DNA of 64,000 nucleotides from Papiliotrema nemorosa (taxonomy: Eukaryota; Basidiomycota; Tremellomycetes; Tremellales; Rhynchogastremaceae): the NCBI GenBank assembly GCA_032158125.1, contig JASKOT010000020.1:124001-188000 (forward strand). The letters run 5' to 3'. Position numbers and translations under genes: made by a program. Below, one piece after another: positions 1 through 11,001 of this stretch; the first letter of the stretch is position 1, and every line of letters starts with the position of its first letter. Under the pieces are notes generated by a model, which was not told the origin of the DNA, did no database searches, and saw only the letters and a list, made by a program, of their open reading frames with translations.

Positions 1-822
1 CCTTGGTAGAAGGCTCCTCGACGGCAGTAGCAGGCTCGCTAGGAGCGACATCTTTGTCCGGGACCGAAGCGACAACTGCCTCCTCTGGCACTGCCTTTGG
101 GTCGGGGTGAGCAGGCTCCGAAACCGGCTCAGGTCCAGCGGCCGAGGCGACGGCTTCTTCGACAGGCTCAGGTTCGGGGGCAGGGGTAGAAGGAACAGGC
201 ACTGGGGCAGCAGAGGCGTCGACTTCAGGAGCTTGAGGTGGGACCTCTACAGCAGCCTCCTGTTCAATGGGTTGAGCCTCCTCCTCATCGTCATCGACGT
301 CCTCTTTCAGGTATCGGAAGATGTCGTTGAGGACAAAGTAGCCGTTGGGTTGTTCGGCGAGGAAGAAGGTTTGAGTGAATTTTCGCCACGGTTGGTCTCG
401 GTTGGACATTTCACCAATGACGAGGATGATGATGCCGCCATTGGCAGACGACTGAGAGTCGATAGAGTGGATGAAAACCTTGCATTGCTCGTAGCCGATG
501 GACTTGATTCGCTCGTGGATCTCCTATCTCGTCAGCACAGGTGAAAGCAAGGTTGACAAACCGTTTGTCCGAGAGCTGGCTCAGAGTCATCACCCTCCTC
601 ACCGTGAATGAAAGTAGATCGCTTGTTGTAGAAGCAGTGTAATCTGTGCGGCTGCTTGTTTACAAAGTTGCTGAAGAGTCAGCAAGAGACTTCTGGGGGA
701 GATAACGGGACCCACTAGTATTGAGGGACAAATTGCCATCCGACATCAGAAGGTTGAACTTTGGAGGTCTGGGACTCGCTCTCCGCTGGGGTCGAGTGAC
801 CGTTCGAAGTGGTAGCTGCCAT
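1..822 (-). CDS. G3BP/Bre5-like protein, NTF2-like domain (3' end outside window)
   Basis: The visible part encodes an N-terminal NTF2-like domain followed by an acidic Pro/Ala/Glu-rich linker that runs off the window start. Traced exons are 716-822, 562-670 and 1-523 in transcript order, with introns of 45 and 38 nt that keep the frame. Diagnostic stretches are FYNKRSTFIHG, IDSQSSANGG and VIGEMSNR, the hallmark of the NTF2 domain in G3BP and yeast Bre5. In that family the fold is followed by an RRM, which here would lie beyond base 1. Family members bind RNA, partner ubiquitin proteases and act in stress granules; that role is inferred. The ATG at 822-820 begins MAATTSNGHS and is the first ATG that opens the domain frame. 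The next gene diverges from it. Confidence 0.85.
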
Positions 823-2183
823 GATCTGAATGGTAAGCTGAAGATATCAAGCCTAATATGACTGTACTGACGGAATTGATATGAGTGATTAAGAGCTGCG
901 GTTGCTGTTGATTGAAGGTAATCTGGAAAAGCTGACTGTATCAAGCGGTCAGATCTCGGTGGAAGAGAAATCTTTTTCGTCTCGTATCGTTCAAAGAGTC
1001 AAAGTGGTAGGTAGATACACCAGACGATATCGTTATTTCGATAGAGAAGCGGTGGGTGCGATGGGGTATGGAATGTAGAGGTGGAATAGGTGGTGAAGTC
1101 TGGTCGTCGTCGAACTTGCCAGAGTGATCAGTGACGATCCCGGTAGACGGAGTTTGGGAATATCCAATGTGGCAGGTCATCACCCTAGGCACACCTCTTC
1201 TTCCTCGACTTCCCCATGCATCAGGCGTATGATGAGCTCACTGCTTGCCATTTGGAGACAAATGCACTTGCAGCTTGACTATGCACTGTTCTGCAAGATG
1301 TTCCGGTGGGAACCCGACGAGTCTCATGATTGTGAGTGTGAGCAGTATGTGGGCGGATCCATCCATTGACTGCACTGTCAAATACTGGTCAGGAGTCCTT
1401 GCTGCTCTGCCTGACTCGTAACCTGACAAATGTGTAGACATGCAACGTATCAAGAGCATTCGAGATTGGAAGATTCGACTTCTCCACGGTGCACTGTCCG
1501 TCTCAGATAAATGCTCTGTTCGTCGGGCATGCGTGCAGCTCGTGCTTCCGAGACCTCCTGTGACTGCGAAGGACTCTCGGCAACCTGCTGCACCTGCTAC
1601 TCTTGCTTGGATGTATCACCCGTCGATGCAACCTTGCGTAAGGCGATGTGGACGCGAACAAGTCGGCCCTCTGGGTGAGACGCGTCTCTGTGCTGCTGTA
1701 ACATGAGATAATAATTTTAGCAGTGGTCCCGAAGTCTAATCACCATAAAGCCCCTCCCCCTCCCCCCTGAACATCATCCATGCCCAGCTATAGTCAACGA
1801 TACCTGCGATGCATTTCTTCCCTCTCTTCTGCATCTCTACACACCCCATCACACACACGGACGGATTGACAAGGACCCCAGCTGATCGACGGGGATTCAG
1901 GTGACATTTCAGACGGGACTGCCTTTGTGTGGAGCATCATTCGACGGTTCGGAAATCAATATCATCGTCAGCGAAGATCAAGGTTCCAGACCCTGTGGGC
2001 AGGTTTGTGCACCTCTTCGCATCATCTCTTCCACATCGTCATCTCATGTCGCTGATACTGCGATAGAACCAACCCAGCTGCTCAAAGGATTGCAGGCAAA
2101 ACGGTGTATGACCGACGATAATTGCATTTCCTGCAGAGCTCGGACGACCAGAGGGACTGGACATCTTCTCTGACCGCACCAAC
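823..2183. other. Intergenic, divergent promoter region
   Basis: This is 1.36 kb between two divergent genes. It contains only short unsupported open frames. A strongly C/T-rich block near 1745-1850 looks like the promoter or leader of the downstream plus-strand gene. No RNA gene or repeat was seen. Confidence 0.5.
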
Positions 2184-4978
2184 ATGGTCGACAGCCTGAA
2201 TCTCTTTCGCAAAGGCTCTACCTCGCGCTCGAAAGAAGACGAATGGTTTATCCCCTACAACAAGCCCAGCAAAACCCTCCCATCCCCTGGGATCGGCAAC
2301 TCACCTCCTCCTGCTCGTCACTCGTCTCACAATCTCTTAGGATATTCTACCGGTCCTCAATCCCCAACAGGAGGAAAAGGCGAGAGAAAATCGTTCAAAT
2401 TCCCACCACTGCCCCCCACGCCATACAACGATGATACAGCTAGACTTAGTGGACTTCGAAAAGCACCATCGTATGGATCTCTCCGGGATGTTGGCGGATC
2501 AGCGAGGATGCCTTCTAGCACTTCCGTCCCTACAGGATTGACGGCACCCAGGATGCTCTTCTCTCCACTGTCGCGGGATCTGCGCGCATCGGGATCCACC
2601 GTCAGCCTTGATCGTATCGACTCGCCGAGGACCAGGACATTCTCAGCTCCCTCCAGTCGACATCGATCTAACCTTTCACACCCCTTTGACGACAGACCAC
2701 CTCGACAATGGGCGGCTCCGACAGTGTGCGATCGCCTAGTACTCGCTCGACCCAGCATTACTCCCCATGTTATCACCCCTCCTGCCAGTCCTGAGGATCA
2801 AAGTAGCGATGTCTTCTCCGTGGAAGGACCGAGAGCGATGGATGAAGCTAGGCAACGAGCTGAGGAGAGGGACCAATGGGCAAAGTACGCCAAGGCCCGA
2901 AGGAGAAGCCGGAGCTTTGGGAACGAACCACCTTCTGCCGACGCACCTATCATTGGTAATGCCAGAGTACGTGCAGAGGAGATACAGCGACGGAATAGTC
3001 AAAGCAGGAGCCGATCGAACAGTATCAGCTCCCGTATCAGGAGTCGTCTGAGCCACAGCAAGTCGAGCACGGATCTTCGACCAAGCTTCTTGCACGTCGA
3101 CTCGGACCAGAGCGTGGGAGTGTCAACGTCCTTCGCGTTCGTCAAGAGGACCTCGGGCTCGAAAACTCCCAACGATCAGAATGATTTCGCTCCGGCTGCG
3201 GAGAATGACCCGTTCCAGAGGGTCGCACCTATTTCGACATATCGAAGAGGACACGCTCACACTCAATCTTCGCCGGAACTCTTCAATCAGCCAAGGCGAC
3301 CTGCTCCAGGTCCTCCGCATCGAACGCTTCGCATACAGAGTCCGCCGATCCGTAAGCAAGGGGTTGTCATCATCGGTAGAGAGCCTGATCCATCGACATG
3401 GATCCCGCGAAAAGCCCCGGTCCCGCTTGATTTCAGCAAGCCTTTGCCGGATCTGCCCGTTGAAGTGGGGGACAACGGACCCGCCAGCCAGACTCCCCAA
3501 AGTGTATCTCGGGAGATCGATGTTGACAGGACACTCCCCACCGGCGTCTCCTCTATGCCACCCATCGCTGCTCCTTCGCCTGGGAATGCTCGAAGCTATC
3601 TTGCCCAACAACACCTCAAGGACCGTACCAGAAGAGCTTTTCAAACTCCATCGTCCCGCGCTAGCGTGCACCGTCTACGCACCAGCGATCCCATCCACCT
3701 CGAATCTGCAAAGGACGCTTCAACGGGTTCTCCGGCTCGACGGCCCACTGCTCTCGAAGAAGCTATCAGTCGAAGTCGGGCAGCATCCACTTCATCCATT
3801 GATAATCAAGACGTAGCGTCTCGCCTTAAAACGAAACGCTTCCATAATGAGGTCGACGGAGGGACCGCTGAGGTGCCTCGAATCATCTCCACCTCTCCCA
3901 GCTTCTCCCCGCACCCCGCTCTCGCTTACCCTATAACGACAGACTCTCACAGCCTCTACGTGATTCCTCCCCAAGTGAGTCGGACGGATACTGGCCTCAG
4001 CCAAGCAAGTGGTAGGAGTGTCTATACGGATGCATCAGAAGGCTGGGGAAGATCAGGGGTCTCTACTCCTGCCAGCAGGGACATCAGCGTGGGGGAAGCC
4101 ACGCCCTCTGCCGATGAAGACCTCTCGGACCGGTTCAAGGTGGGTACTGTGGGACTTCGTCACTGATGTCAGGGACTGTTCTTCCGTACACCAAAAGAAT
4201 TATCATCGCCTATTACCATTCCAAGCAGTAGGAGAGCACCTTCGAACGTGACCTTCCCGTCTTTATCGCCTGATTCTGGCACGCCCACCGGTCTTGGCTT
4301 TGGCCTCGAACGGAGCGCACCTCGACAAGAGCCCAAGAGGCAATCACTCGCTAGTGCTGGGACTAGTGACGGGACAGAAACTATCGAAATTGCCACGCCC
4401 AGCTTCATTCCCGACGTGTCCAGTCAACAGGCTGCATACCTAAGATACGTCGAAGAGTCCGACGAGACGAGTCCCCATCGATTGGTAGAAGCATACATGA
4501 CAAGCTCGACTAACACAAGCGAAAGGAGAAACAGTATTCGTACAGCTTCGCATGCCGTTTCTCACAGGACCTCTGAGGGTGAGCATTACCTTTTAGCTGA
4601 GCTAACGAGCAAGAATTCCGCCTCCTTGCCGCTCCTGTTCGTCGCGCCACAATAATCTCTACGCCACCTCAAGCGGCAAACGCCGATCGCGGCGAGAGCC
4701 GAACCGAGATTATTCAGGGTACCCCAGATGATTCACCTGCATCTGAACTCGACTTCTCTGTCTTGTCTCCCGGAACCTTTGGAGCAGAGAATCGAGATAT
4801 AGAAGTGTCCAATCCACTCGAAACGCCTAGATTGGAAGTGCCTGATACACCGGTATCTCCCGCCAGTGCATACTCGCTCAACGGGAGGACCAGCTTGAAT
4901 ACTAACCGATACTCGGCGGTCCCATCTTTTGTCCAAGACTTTCCTCACCCGCCAGAACCGGTCGACATTCGGCAGTGA
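2184..4978 (+). CDS. Large Ser/Pro-rich low-complexity protein, function unknown
   Basis: Three exons (2184-4139, 4173-4578, 4614-4978) join to a 908-residue protein. It starts MVDSLNLFRKGS and is rich in Ser, Pro and Arg throughout, with no enzymatic motif, membrane segment or signal peptide that I can recognise. Arg/Ser clusters (for example around residues 230-300) and many SP/TP sites suggest a disordered, phosphorylated scaffold or regulator; that is inference. The N-terminal 25 residues (DEWFIPYNKPSK) are the least repetitive and may be the conserved part. The stop lies only 52 bp before the probable start of GPN2 on the same strand. The exon structure is well supported; the function is not. 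Confidence 0.8.
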
Positions 4979-5030
4979 CTATAGGCGGTTTTCACTTGGC
5001 GATATGGTAAACGGGGAGGGGAAGCACGAG

Positions 5031-6260
5031 ATGGCGTTTGGACAGGTGGTGACGGGTCCGCCTGGTGCTGGCAAGACGACCTATTGCCATGGGATGCACC
5101 AGGTGAGTTGAACGATCATTACCAATACGAATCGCGTTGAAGCGTCGCCCATGATAGTTTTTGACGGCATTGGGAAGAAATGTGCATATAATAAATCTGG
5201 ATCCGGCAGTACCAGATCCACCTTATCCCTGTTCGATCAATATCACGGAAATTATTACTTTGGAGGAGGCTATGAAAGATTACGAGCTAGGACCAAACGG
5301 AGCAATGCTGTATGTCGCGGAGTATATTGAGGAAAACACAGATTGGCTGGTGGAGAGGCTAGACGAGGTGATCAGGGAAACAAAGGGAGAGAATGGGGAA
5401 TCGGGAGCCTATGTCATCATTGACACCCCGGGACAGGTGGAACTGTGGACAAATCATGAGAGTCTTAGAAGGGTCATTGAGCGCTTGACAAAGCTGGACT
5501 ACAGAGTGAGTACTCATACACAATCGTGAGGGTTTGACTGATGGACTCAGCTCGTATCGGTGCACCTTTCCGATGCACACTACATCACCGACGCTTCCAA
5601 GTTCATCTCGGTTACCCTTCTCGCTTTACGCGCCCTCATGGCGATGGAGCTCCCCCACGTCAACATTTTGTCGAAAATTGATTTACTGGCGACGTATGGT
5701 GAATTGCGTACGTCTATCCTGGCTTTGAGGTAACGCAACTGAAGTCCAGCTTTTGATCTACGATATTATGCCGAGTGCAGGGATTTGAATTACCTATTGG
5801 AAAAGCTCGATTCAGAACCCGGAGCAAGTAAAGGCAAGATGAAGGCGTTGAACAAGGCCATGGTGGAGCTTGTCGAGGAGTACGGAGCAGTCAGCTTCGA
5901 GACTCTAGCTGTAGAGGTGAGCTTTGCTCGCTCAAAACGCCCAAGCTCATCGAGTAGGACAAGAAGAGTATGCTCCGTCTCTTGCGAGTCATCGACAAGG
6001 CCAATGGATATGTACACCTTCCTGGTCAATCGACCGATATAAATATTCCCGACCTCGACTCCATGCCTGGCTTAGACGAACTCGGGACAATAGACGACGT
6101 CCAAGAGAGATGGGGACCGAATAAAGAAGTATACGATAGAGAGCAAGATGAGGAATGGGAGAAGGAATGGCAGATCCGTGGAGCGAGGGATCTGGGTCCT
6201 GCCGCGACTGTCATTAGGCCAGACGCAGAGGCGAGGAGACACAGGGAGCAGGACCGGTGA
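5031..6260 (+). CDS. GPN2: GPN-loop GTPase 2
   Basis: Five exons (5031-5102, 5158-5505, 5551-5707, 5750-5916, 5958-6260) give 348 residues, the usual GPN2 length. The protein starts MAFGQVVTGPPGAGKTT, so the P-loop is at residues 9-16. The GPN insertion loop appears as ELGPNGAM, the G3 motif as DTPGQVE and the G4 motif as SKID. GPN GTPases form dimers that help assemble RNA polymerase II and carry it into the nucleus (family knowledge). I chose the ATG at 5031 because family members begin just before FGQ. An in-frame ATG at 5004 would add nine residues, and the frame stays open further upstream into the preceding gene. Confidence 0.95.
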
Positions 6261-6479
6261 CACGCCGTTGTCAGATGGGCAAGAAGCAGAGAAGGGGAAC
6301 AAGAAACGACCAGATAAGAGTAATGAACACGAACAACTTATGGACGACCTCACGTTGTATACTTATGCATTCTATATTCTCCTCCCACCAGGCAAGGCTC
6401 ATCCTCTCAGGAACACTCACATCCTCCGCATCACGAGGCGTATTGTGATCATCGTTAACTTTACGTCCTGTTCTTGCGA

Positions 6480-7123
6480 ATGTTTCGTATTCACAAGCGA
6501 AATAGTGAGTCTATAATCCACAGACGGAGCTGGTCGAGCTGAACGCCGTAGGATATGCGGATCGGGAACGAAGCCATGGCGCCTACTCCCAACCCTCGCA
6601 CAGATATCATCCTATCAATGGCTCGAACGTCAGCGCCTATCCTACTTCGCCGTGTACGTTCAAAGAGCTGATGAACAGGCCGACAGAAGACTATATGCAG
6701 ATGATTGTCAATCAGCAAAAGGATCATGAATTCAGAAAACGATTATACCCATCGACAGTCCAACGAATATGGTTCTACGAGACGGCACCTATCTCAGCCA
6801 TCACTTACATATGCGACGTTGGGCGAGCCATCATTCGACCTCCTCAACCTCTCTCCCCGACCCATTCTGGCCAGACAGAGTGGATGTTGAAGACGCACAG
6901 AGTGGGGAACAGCGGATTCAACAATTATGAAGTTGATTTTGCAGGATACGATTATGCCTATCCGATCAAGAGCTGCTGGAGGATTACTCGACCAGTCTCC
7001 CTCTTACAACTCAAGGCGCACGGGATCAAGGGCGCCCCGTGGGGAATGGTCTACGTCTCCGAGAGTTTGATGGAGAATGTCAAGTGGAACGAGCAGGAAC
7101 TGATCTGGCGAGAGGGAAAGTAG
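6480..7123 (+). CDS. Uncharacterised protein, possible ASCH/PUA-like domain
   Basis: The main exon carries a clear coding stretch with KRLYPSTVQRIWFYET, ITYICDVGRA and GIKGAPWGMVYV. The layout resembles the small beta-barrel ASCH/PUA-like fold, but I cannot confirm it by eye. The frame is open well upstream of the first internal Met at 6671. A 25-nt first exon (6480-6504), an intron at 6505-6551 with a GCTGAAC branch site, and a second exon from 6552 join in frame to give MFRIHKRNRYADRERS. That first exon is my inference; starting at 6671 is the conservative alternative. The protein would be close to 198 residues and is probably soluble. It follows GPN2 on the same strand by 219 bp. Confidence 0.6.
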
Positions 7124-7338
7124 AGATACAACTTGTACATGGTCACGCCAATCCCGTCGAATGTAATCTACCAAGTCCGCATAATTAAAACTTTGGCATC
7201 CACTCTTCTCCACTTCGTCGGCATCGTCGATCGAGCTCCAGGATATCCATGTCGTCCTCTCCTACCCTCGACACAAGTCGTTTTCGGTAAGCGCGTAGGA
7301 AAGTCGGGCAGATGTCAAGGCTTTCCAGCAAGATCTGA

Positions 7339-9144
7339 TTAGCGAATTGAGGTAGAGGGTGGTGGTTTTCTGCCTGTCAGCTGCGACCAAGAATGCATGT
7401 ACGGGGCTTCACCTGAAGGACCGAAGACTCCTCCGACTTCCGATACCAGCGCATCCAGACCGAGTAGACACCAACCGGCGATGAGCGTTATCATGATGAG
7501 ATAGGGACCGGAAACCACACAGAGCAGAGATACCGGTAGCGCCGCGAGGTAGATGAGCAAGAGATGCGAGAGGTGCAGCGTGAGCGGTAACGGTGGAGGA
7601 TCTGTCGGGTCAGTGCTAAGCCCAAATTGGGACCGGTTCCACTCACTGGTGCTCAGACGTTCCGCTTCGCCCAGATGCCCCGATAGAGCCTTGACAATAG
7701 CCAAAGCCCTCTCTCTCTTTGCTTCTGCCCATCCTCCCTCTTCAGCTGGCACCTCGGACAACCCCGTCACATATGCCTCCATGAGCTTCAGCAGCGCCAA
7801 CGGTAGATTGGCCGGATGCGGCGCGGTCAGACTGCTTTTGGGCTTCGTGACATTTCCCATCTGGCCATAAGGGGTTGTAGTGGATTTGGGTTTTTCACCG
7901 TCGGGAATGTTCAGCTGATCCAATTGCTGTTTGAGTTCCTCATCCATGGGTACAGATCCCGACGTAAATTTCGATATGGCATCTTCTGCTGTGGAAGCCA
8001 TGGTCGACAAGTCCCAATCTTCGAGTCCCGCTTGACGTTGTTCTTCCTCCGTCGGTGGCCCGGTGCTCCGTCGTCGTAGTCCAGGTCGATACTCCCCGTT
8101 TGGAAGGATTGTAGAAGACGGTCCAGCATGCATCTCGGCGAATCGTACCCGGGCCTCCGTTCTTTTCAGTGACGAAAGGTAGGAGGCGGGTAGAAGATCG
8201 CAAAGGGGAGGTTGAGGAAGCGGTCGAGATTGGTGTAGGTGATGCCTAATATCAGCGTTCAGGACTTGCGCTGACCTACTGAAGAGCAAATGCAAATCCG
8301 ACAATCAGACCAGTGAGCTCGTCCACTCTCTCTTCGACAGTATATTTGTTTTCCCTTTTACTGGGGTCCGAATTGGGTGAAGATACGACGCTAGGTTCCG
8401 ATCGTTCTCTCTCATTTGCATCCTCCACGAGATCTGCGCTGCTCGAGGTGTCTGTACTGCTCGCTCGTAGCTCATGAGTCGACAGCTTGTTCTCTCTTCC
8501 AATTGAAAGCTGGCGTCAACCGGGCGCCAGGGCGAATCGTGCTTGAAAGATCTACCATTCTCACTCCATCCCTCACTGTCGCCCGTACTCCCACCCACAC
8601 CTTCTTGCCTTCGTCCCACTTGCTGACCGCACTGGAGAACCTATACGACAGCAAAAGACCAGTAACTTTGTGTCAGTGATTCTCATGAGGACATTTTTGG
8701 TGGATCTCACCCATTGTCAAAACGCCAACAAGGGCCGTGCCCGCCTTTCCAGCTGCGACTCGATCTATGAAACCTCGACCACATAGATAGACGATCATAT
8801 AAGAGTATAAACCCAAAAGAGGGAGTTGTCTAGGAGGAAGCCGCGATCTGATATCAGCCGAGCCGAGATCGGAAGGGGATGTCACATACAAGGCATATGT
8901 GAACAAGTCTAGCTGAGTCGCGAACCTCCCTCTTCGCCTACGTGCAGGTCTACGCCTGGGCATCTGGACGCTCTCTTTTGGCTCGAACTTGGTGCAACCA
9001 GAATATGAAGAGAGGAAGACCTCCAAAGTCGGATGAACGTTGCACAAACCTGACGATGAGGCGGACAAAGACAAAGTAGAACGATAGCAATGCAAGCTGC
9101 TGGTGAAATCGTGATGCGATTTTTGTAAACACGCTCATCGTCAC
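7339..9144 (-). CDS. Bestrophin-like anion channel (RFP-TM/UPF0187 family)
   Basis: Conserved bestrophin features occur in order. A membrane segment (SYMIVYLCGRGFID) is followed by the signature YRFSSAVSKWDEGKKVWVG and ATVRDGVRMVD. Then come GFAFALQHHL and a C-terminal hydrophobic hairpin ending LGLDALVSEVGGVFG, like the family's LLGIE.IGEEIE.PFG motif. Supported junctions are the intron 8246-8279 (joins FAFAL to QHHL), 8666-8710 (joins VLTM to VTGLLLS) and 8848-8889. A roughly 170-residue insert between the two halves is charged and Ser-rich. The junctions near 8430-8490 and 8940-9080 are not resolved, so the start at 9144 (MSVFTKIAS) is tentative. Fungal members are putative chloride or bicarbonate channels of plasma or organelle membranes. 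Confidence 0.78.
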
Positions 9145-9235
9145 CTTTCACCACCTCATTGTCAACCTCCTCGATCACTCCTCCCCTTCAACGTTATGAG
9201 ACGCTGATGTCCCCCTTGATTCATCAACATCCATC
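9145..9235. promoter_or_regulatory. Shared bidirectional promoter, bestrophin/RFT1
   Basis: Only about 91 bp separate the probable start codons of the two divergent genes, so they must share promoter sequence. The interval is C/T-rich on the RFT1 side (CACCTCATTGTC...CTCCTCGATCACTCC). No TATA box is evident. Confidence 0.5.
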
Positions 9236-10923
9236 ATGGCAGTTGTGACACCGGAAAAGGACCAGGCTGACCATGGCGATAAGGCGCCCCTCGACGTCTC
9301 AAGCGAGAGCAACAATCTAGGAACCGCTCTCAAAACCGGTCGATCTCTACTCCTCTTACAGGTCTTGTCCCGAGTCCTCACGTTTCTGCTCAACCAATCT
9401 CTACTCCGACTTTCCACTCCAGAAGTCCTTGGTACTGCTTCGATACAGTTCGACCTGATCTCGGCGACTATCCTTTTCCTCTCTCGGGAGGGCATCCGAA
9501 ATGCCCTTTTACGTCGGGATATTTCGAGCACAGCGGCCAAGTCTGACAGCAGCAGCTCGACCAGCGCACGGGCAAACCAGAGGTTAGCTTGTGTACCGCT
9601 CTATCTGGGCTTTGTAGTGGCTACGACGGTGACAGCGCTCTACCTGTACACTTCGGCCCCTTCAACCACTGGTCAGACGGATTTCCACCTCGCTTTGGCT
9701 TTATACGTCGTTGCGGCTCTCGTGGAGCTGTCCATTGAGCCATTCTACATCCGATGCCTCACTAGCGATCCTCCTCGATTGCGAGTTCGTGTACAGGCCG
9801 AAGGCGCTATGGCCATTGTGAAAGCTGTAGTGACGTTCACTCTGCTTTACTCTAACCCTCAACGAGCTCTACTCGGATTTGGGATCGGTCAACTCTGCGG
9901 CAATACGACTCTAGCAGCTAGATATCTGCTAGAGTACAGGACGAGCGGGTATATCTGGCTCCGGACCTCCTCGAAGTGAGTTGACAGTAGCCGAACGCCC
10001 GTCGCTGATGTGCAGTGAGAAGCGGTTCGACGACAAGGTGACCCGCTTGGCAGTTGCCAATACCCGACAGAGCTTCATCAAGCACTTTTTGACCGAAGCC
10101 GACCGAATAGCCGTTGGTCGCATCTCTCCTTTGGCCGATCAAGGTGGATACGCCATAGCTATGAACTATGGCTCGTTGATCGCTCGTATCGTGTTTCAAC
10201 CCATCGAAGAGACACTCTTACTCCATTTTTCGTCTTCCCCCACATCTCCGACCAACCCACCACTCCTACGACTGATCCTCCATCTCTCATCCCACCTCCT
10301 CTTCCTCCTTCCAGCGTTCCTCCCTCCCCTCCTACCCCCTATCCTGTCCATCCTGCTTCCTCGCCGATATCTCCTCACCACCGCTCCTTATACCCTCCAG
10401 ACCTATCTCTGCTTCTACATCCCCCTCTTATCACTCAACGGGATATTGGAATCGTATCACGCAGCGACGGCTTCTCCTGGGCAAATGAGCGTCCAGGCGA
10501 GATGGATGATGGCCTCCTCTGCGGTATTTGTCGGGGTATTATATGGCGTGAAGGGGAAAGTAATGAATGAAACGGCACTGATAGGGGCTAGTTGTGCAGG
10601 CATGGCAGTCAGGATCAGCTACGCTTTCCTGCACGCGAGGAAAAAGGCAGGAGTCGACGTGAGGACCTTGTTCCCGAAGGCTGTGGTGACGGTCGTCATC
10701 GTGGGATGCGGGACAATATTGAGGAGAATATACAGGACAGGACGGTGGACCCAGAATTGGCGGCTGTGGGGCGAGCTGATAGGTTTCGGAGGGGTCCTGG
10801 GTGTGTTCACTCTGGCGATCATGTGAGTCATCGACTCTTGTGCATACACTTATCATCAGATACCTAGCGGAGAAGAAATCGTTTGCAGACTTGCAGAACA
10901 AGCTGAAATGCAAAACAGCATAG
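9236..10923 (+). CDS. RFT1: Rft1, lipid-linked oligosaccharide translocation protein
   Basis: Three exons (9236-9975, 10016-10822, 10860-10923) give 536 residues, normal for Rft1. The N-terminal region contains LLLLQVLSRVLTFLLNQ and LSREGIRNALLRR, the Rft1 signature, followed by about ten hydrophobic segments. A second conserved block reads FIKHFLTEADRI, then QGGYAIAMNYGSL and PIEETLLLHF. Rft1 is an ER membrane protein of the MOP/MurJ-like flippase superfamily required for N-glycosylation at the Man5GlcNAc2-dolichol stage; whether it is the flippase itself is debated. The last exon supplies a short basic tail ending KLKCKTA. The start context CATCATGG is good. The gene shares a 91-bp promoter with the bestrophin gene. 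Confidence 0.95.
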
Positions 10924-11001
10924 CAGAGCATGCTTCTGCATGAAATAGCATCGACCGTACAACAATGCATTAATGAATAATGTCTGGGTGCTCGAGCTGG
11001 T

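Noticed and set aside
1124..2173. Several 70-90 codon frames upstream of the Ser/Pro-rich gene
   Set aside because: They overlap on both strands, lack splice support and resemble nothing; no reason to prefer one.
2357..3671. Minus-strand frames of 90-180 codons inside the Ser/Pro-rich gene
   Set aside because: They are shadows of a GC-biased coding exon and have Arg-rich, non-protein-like composition.
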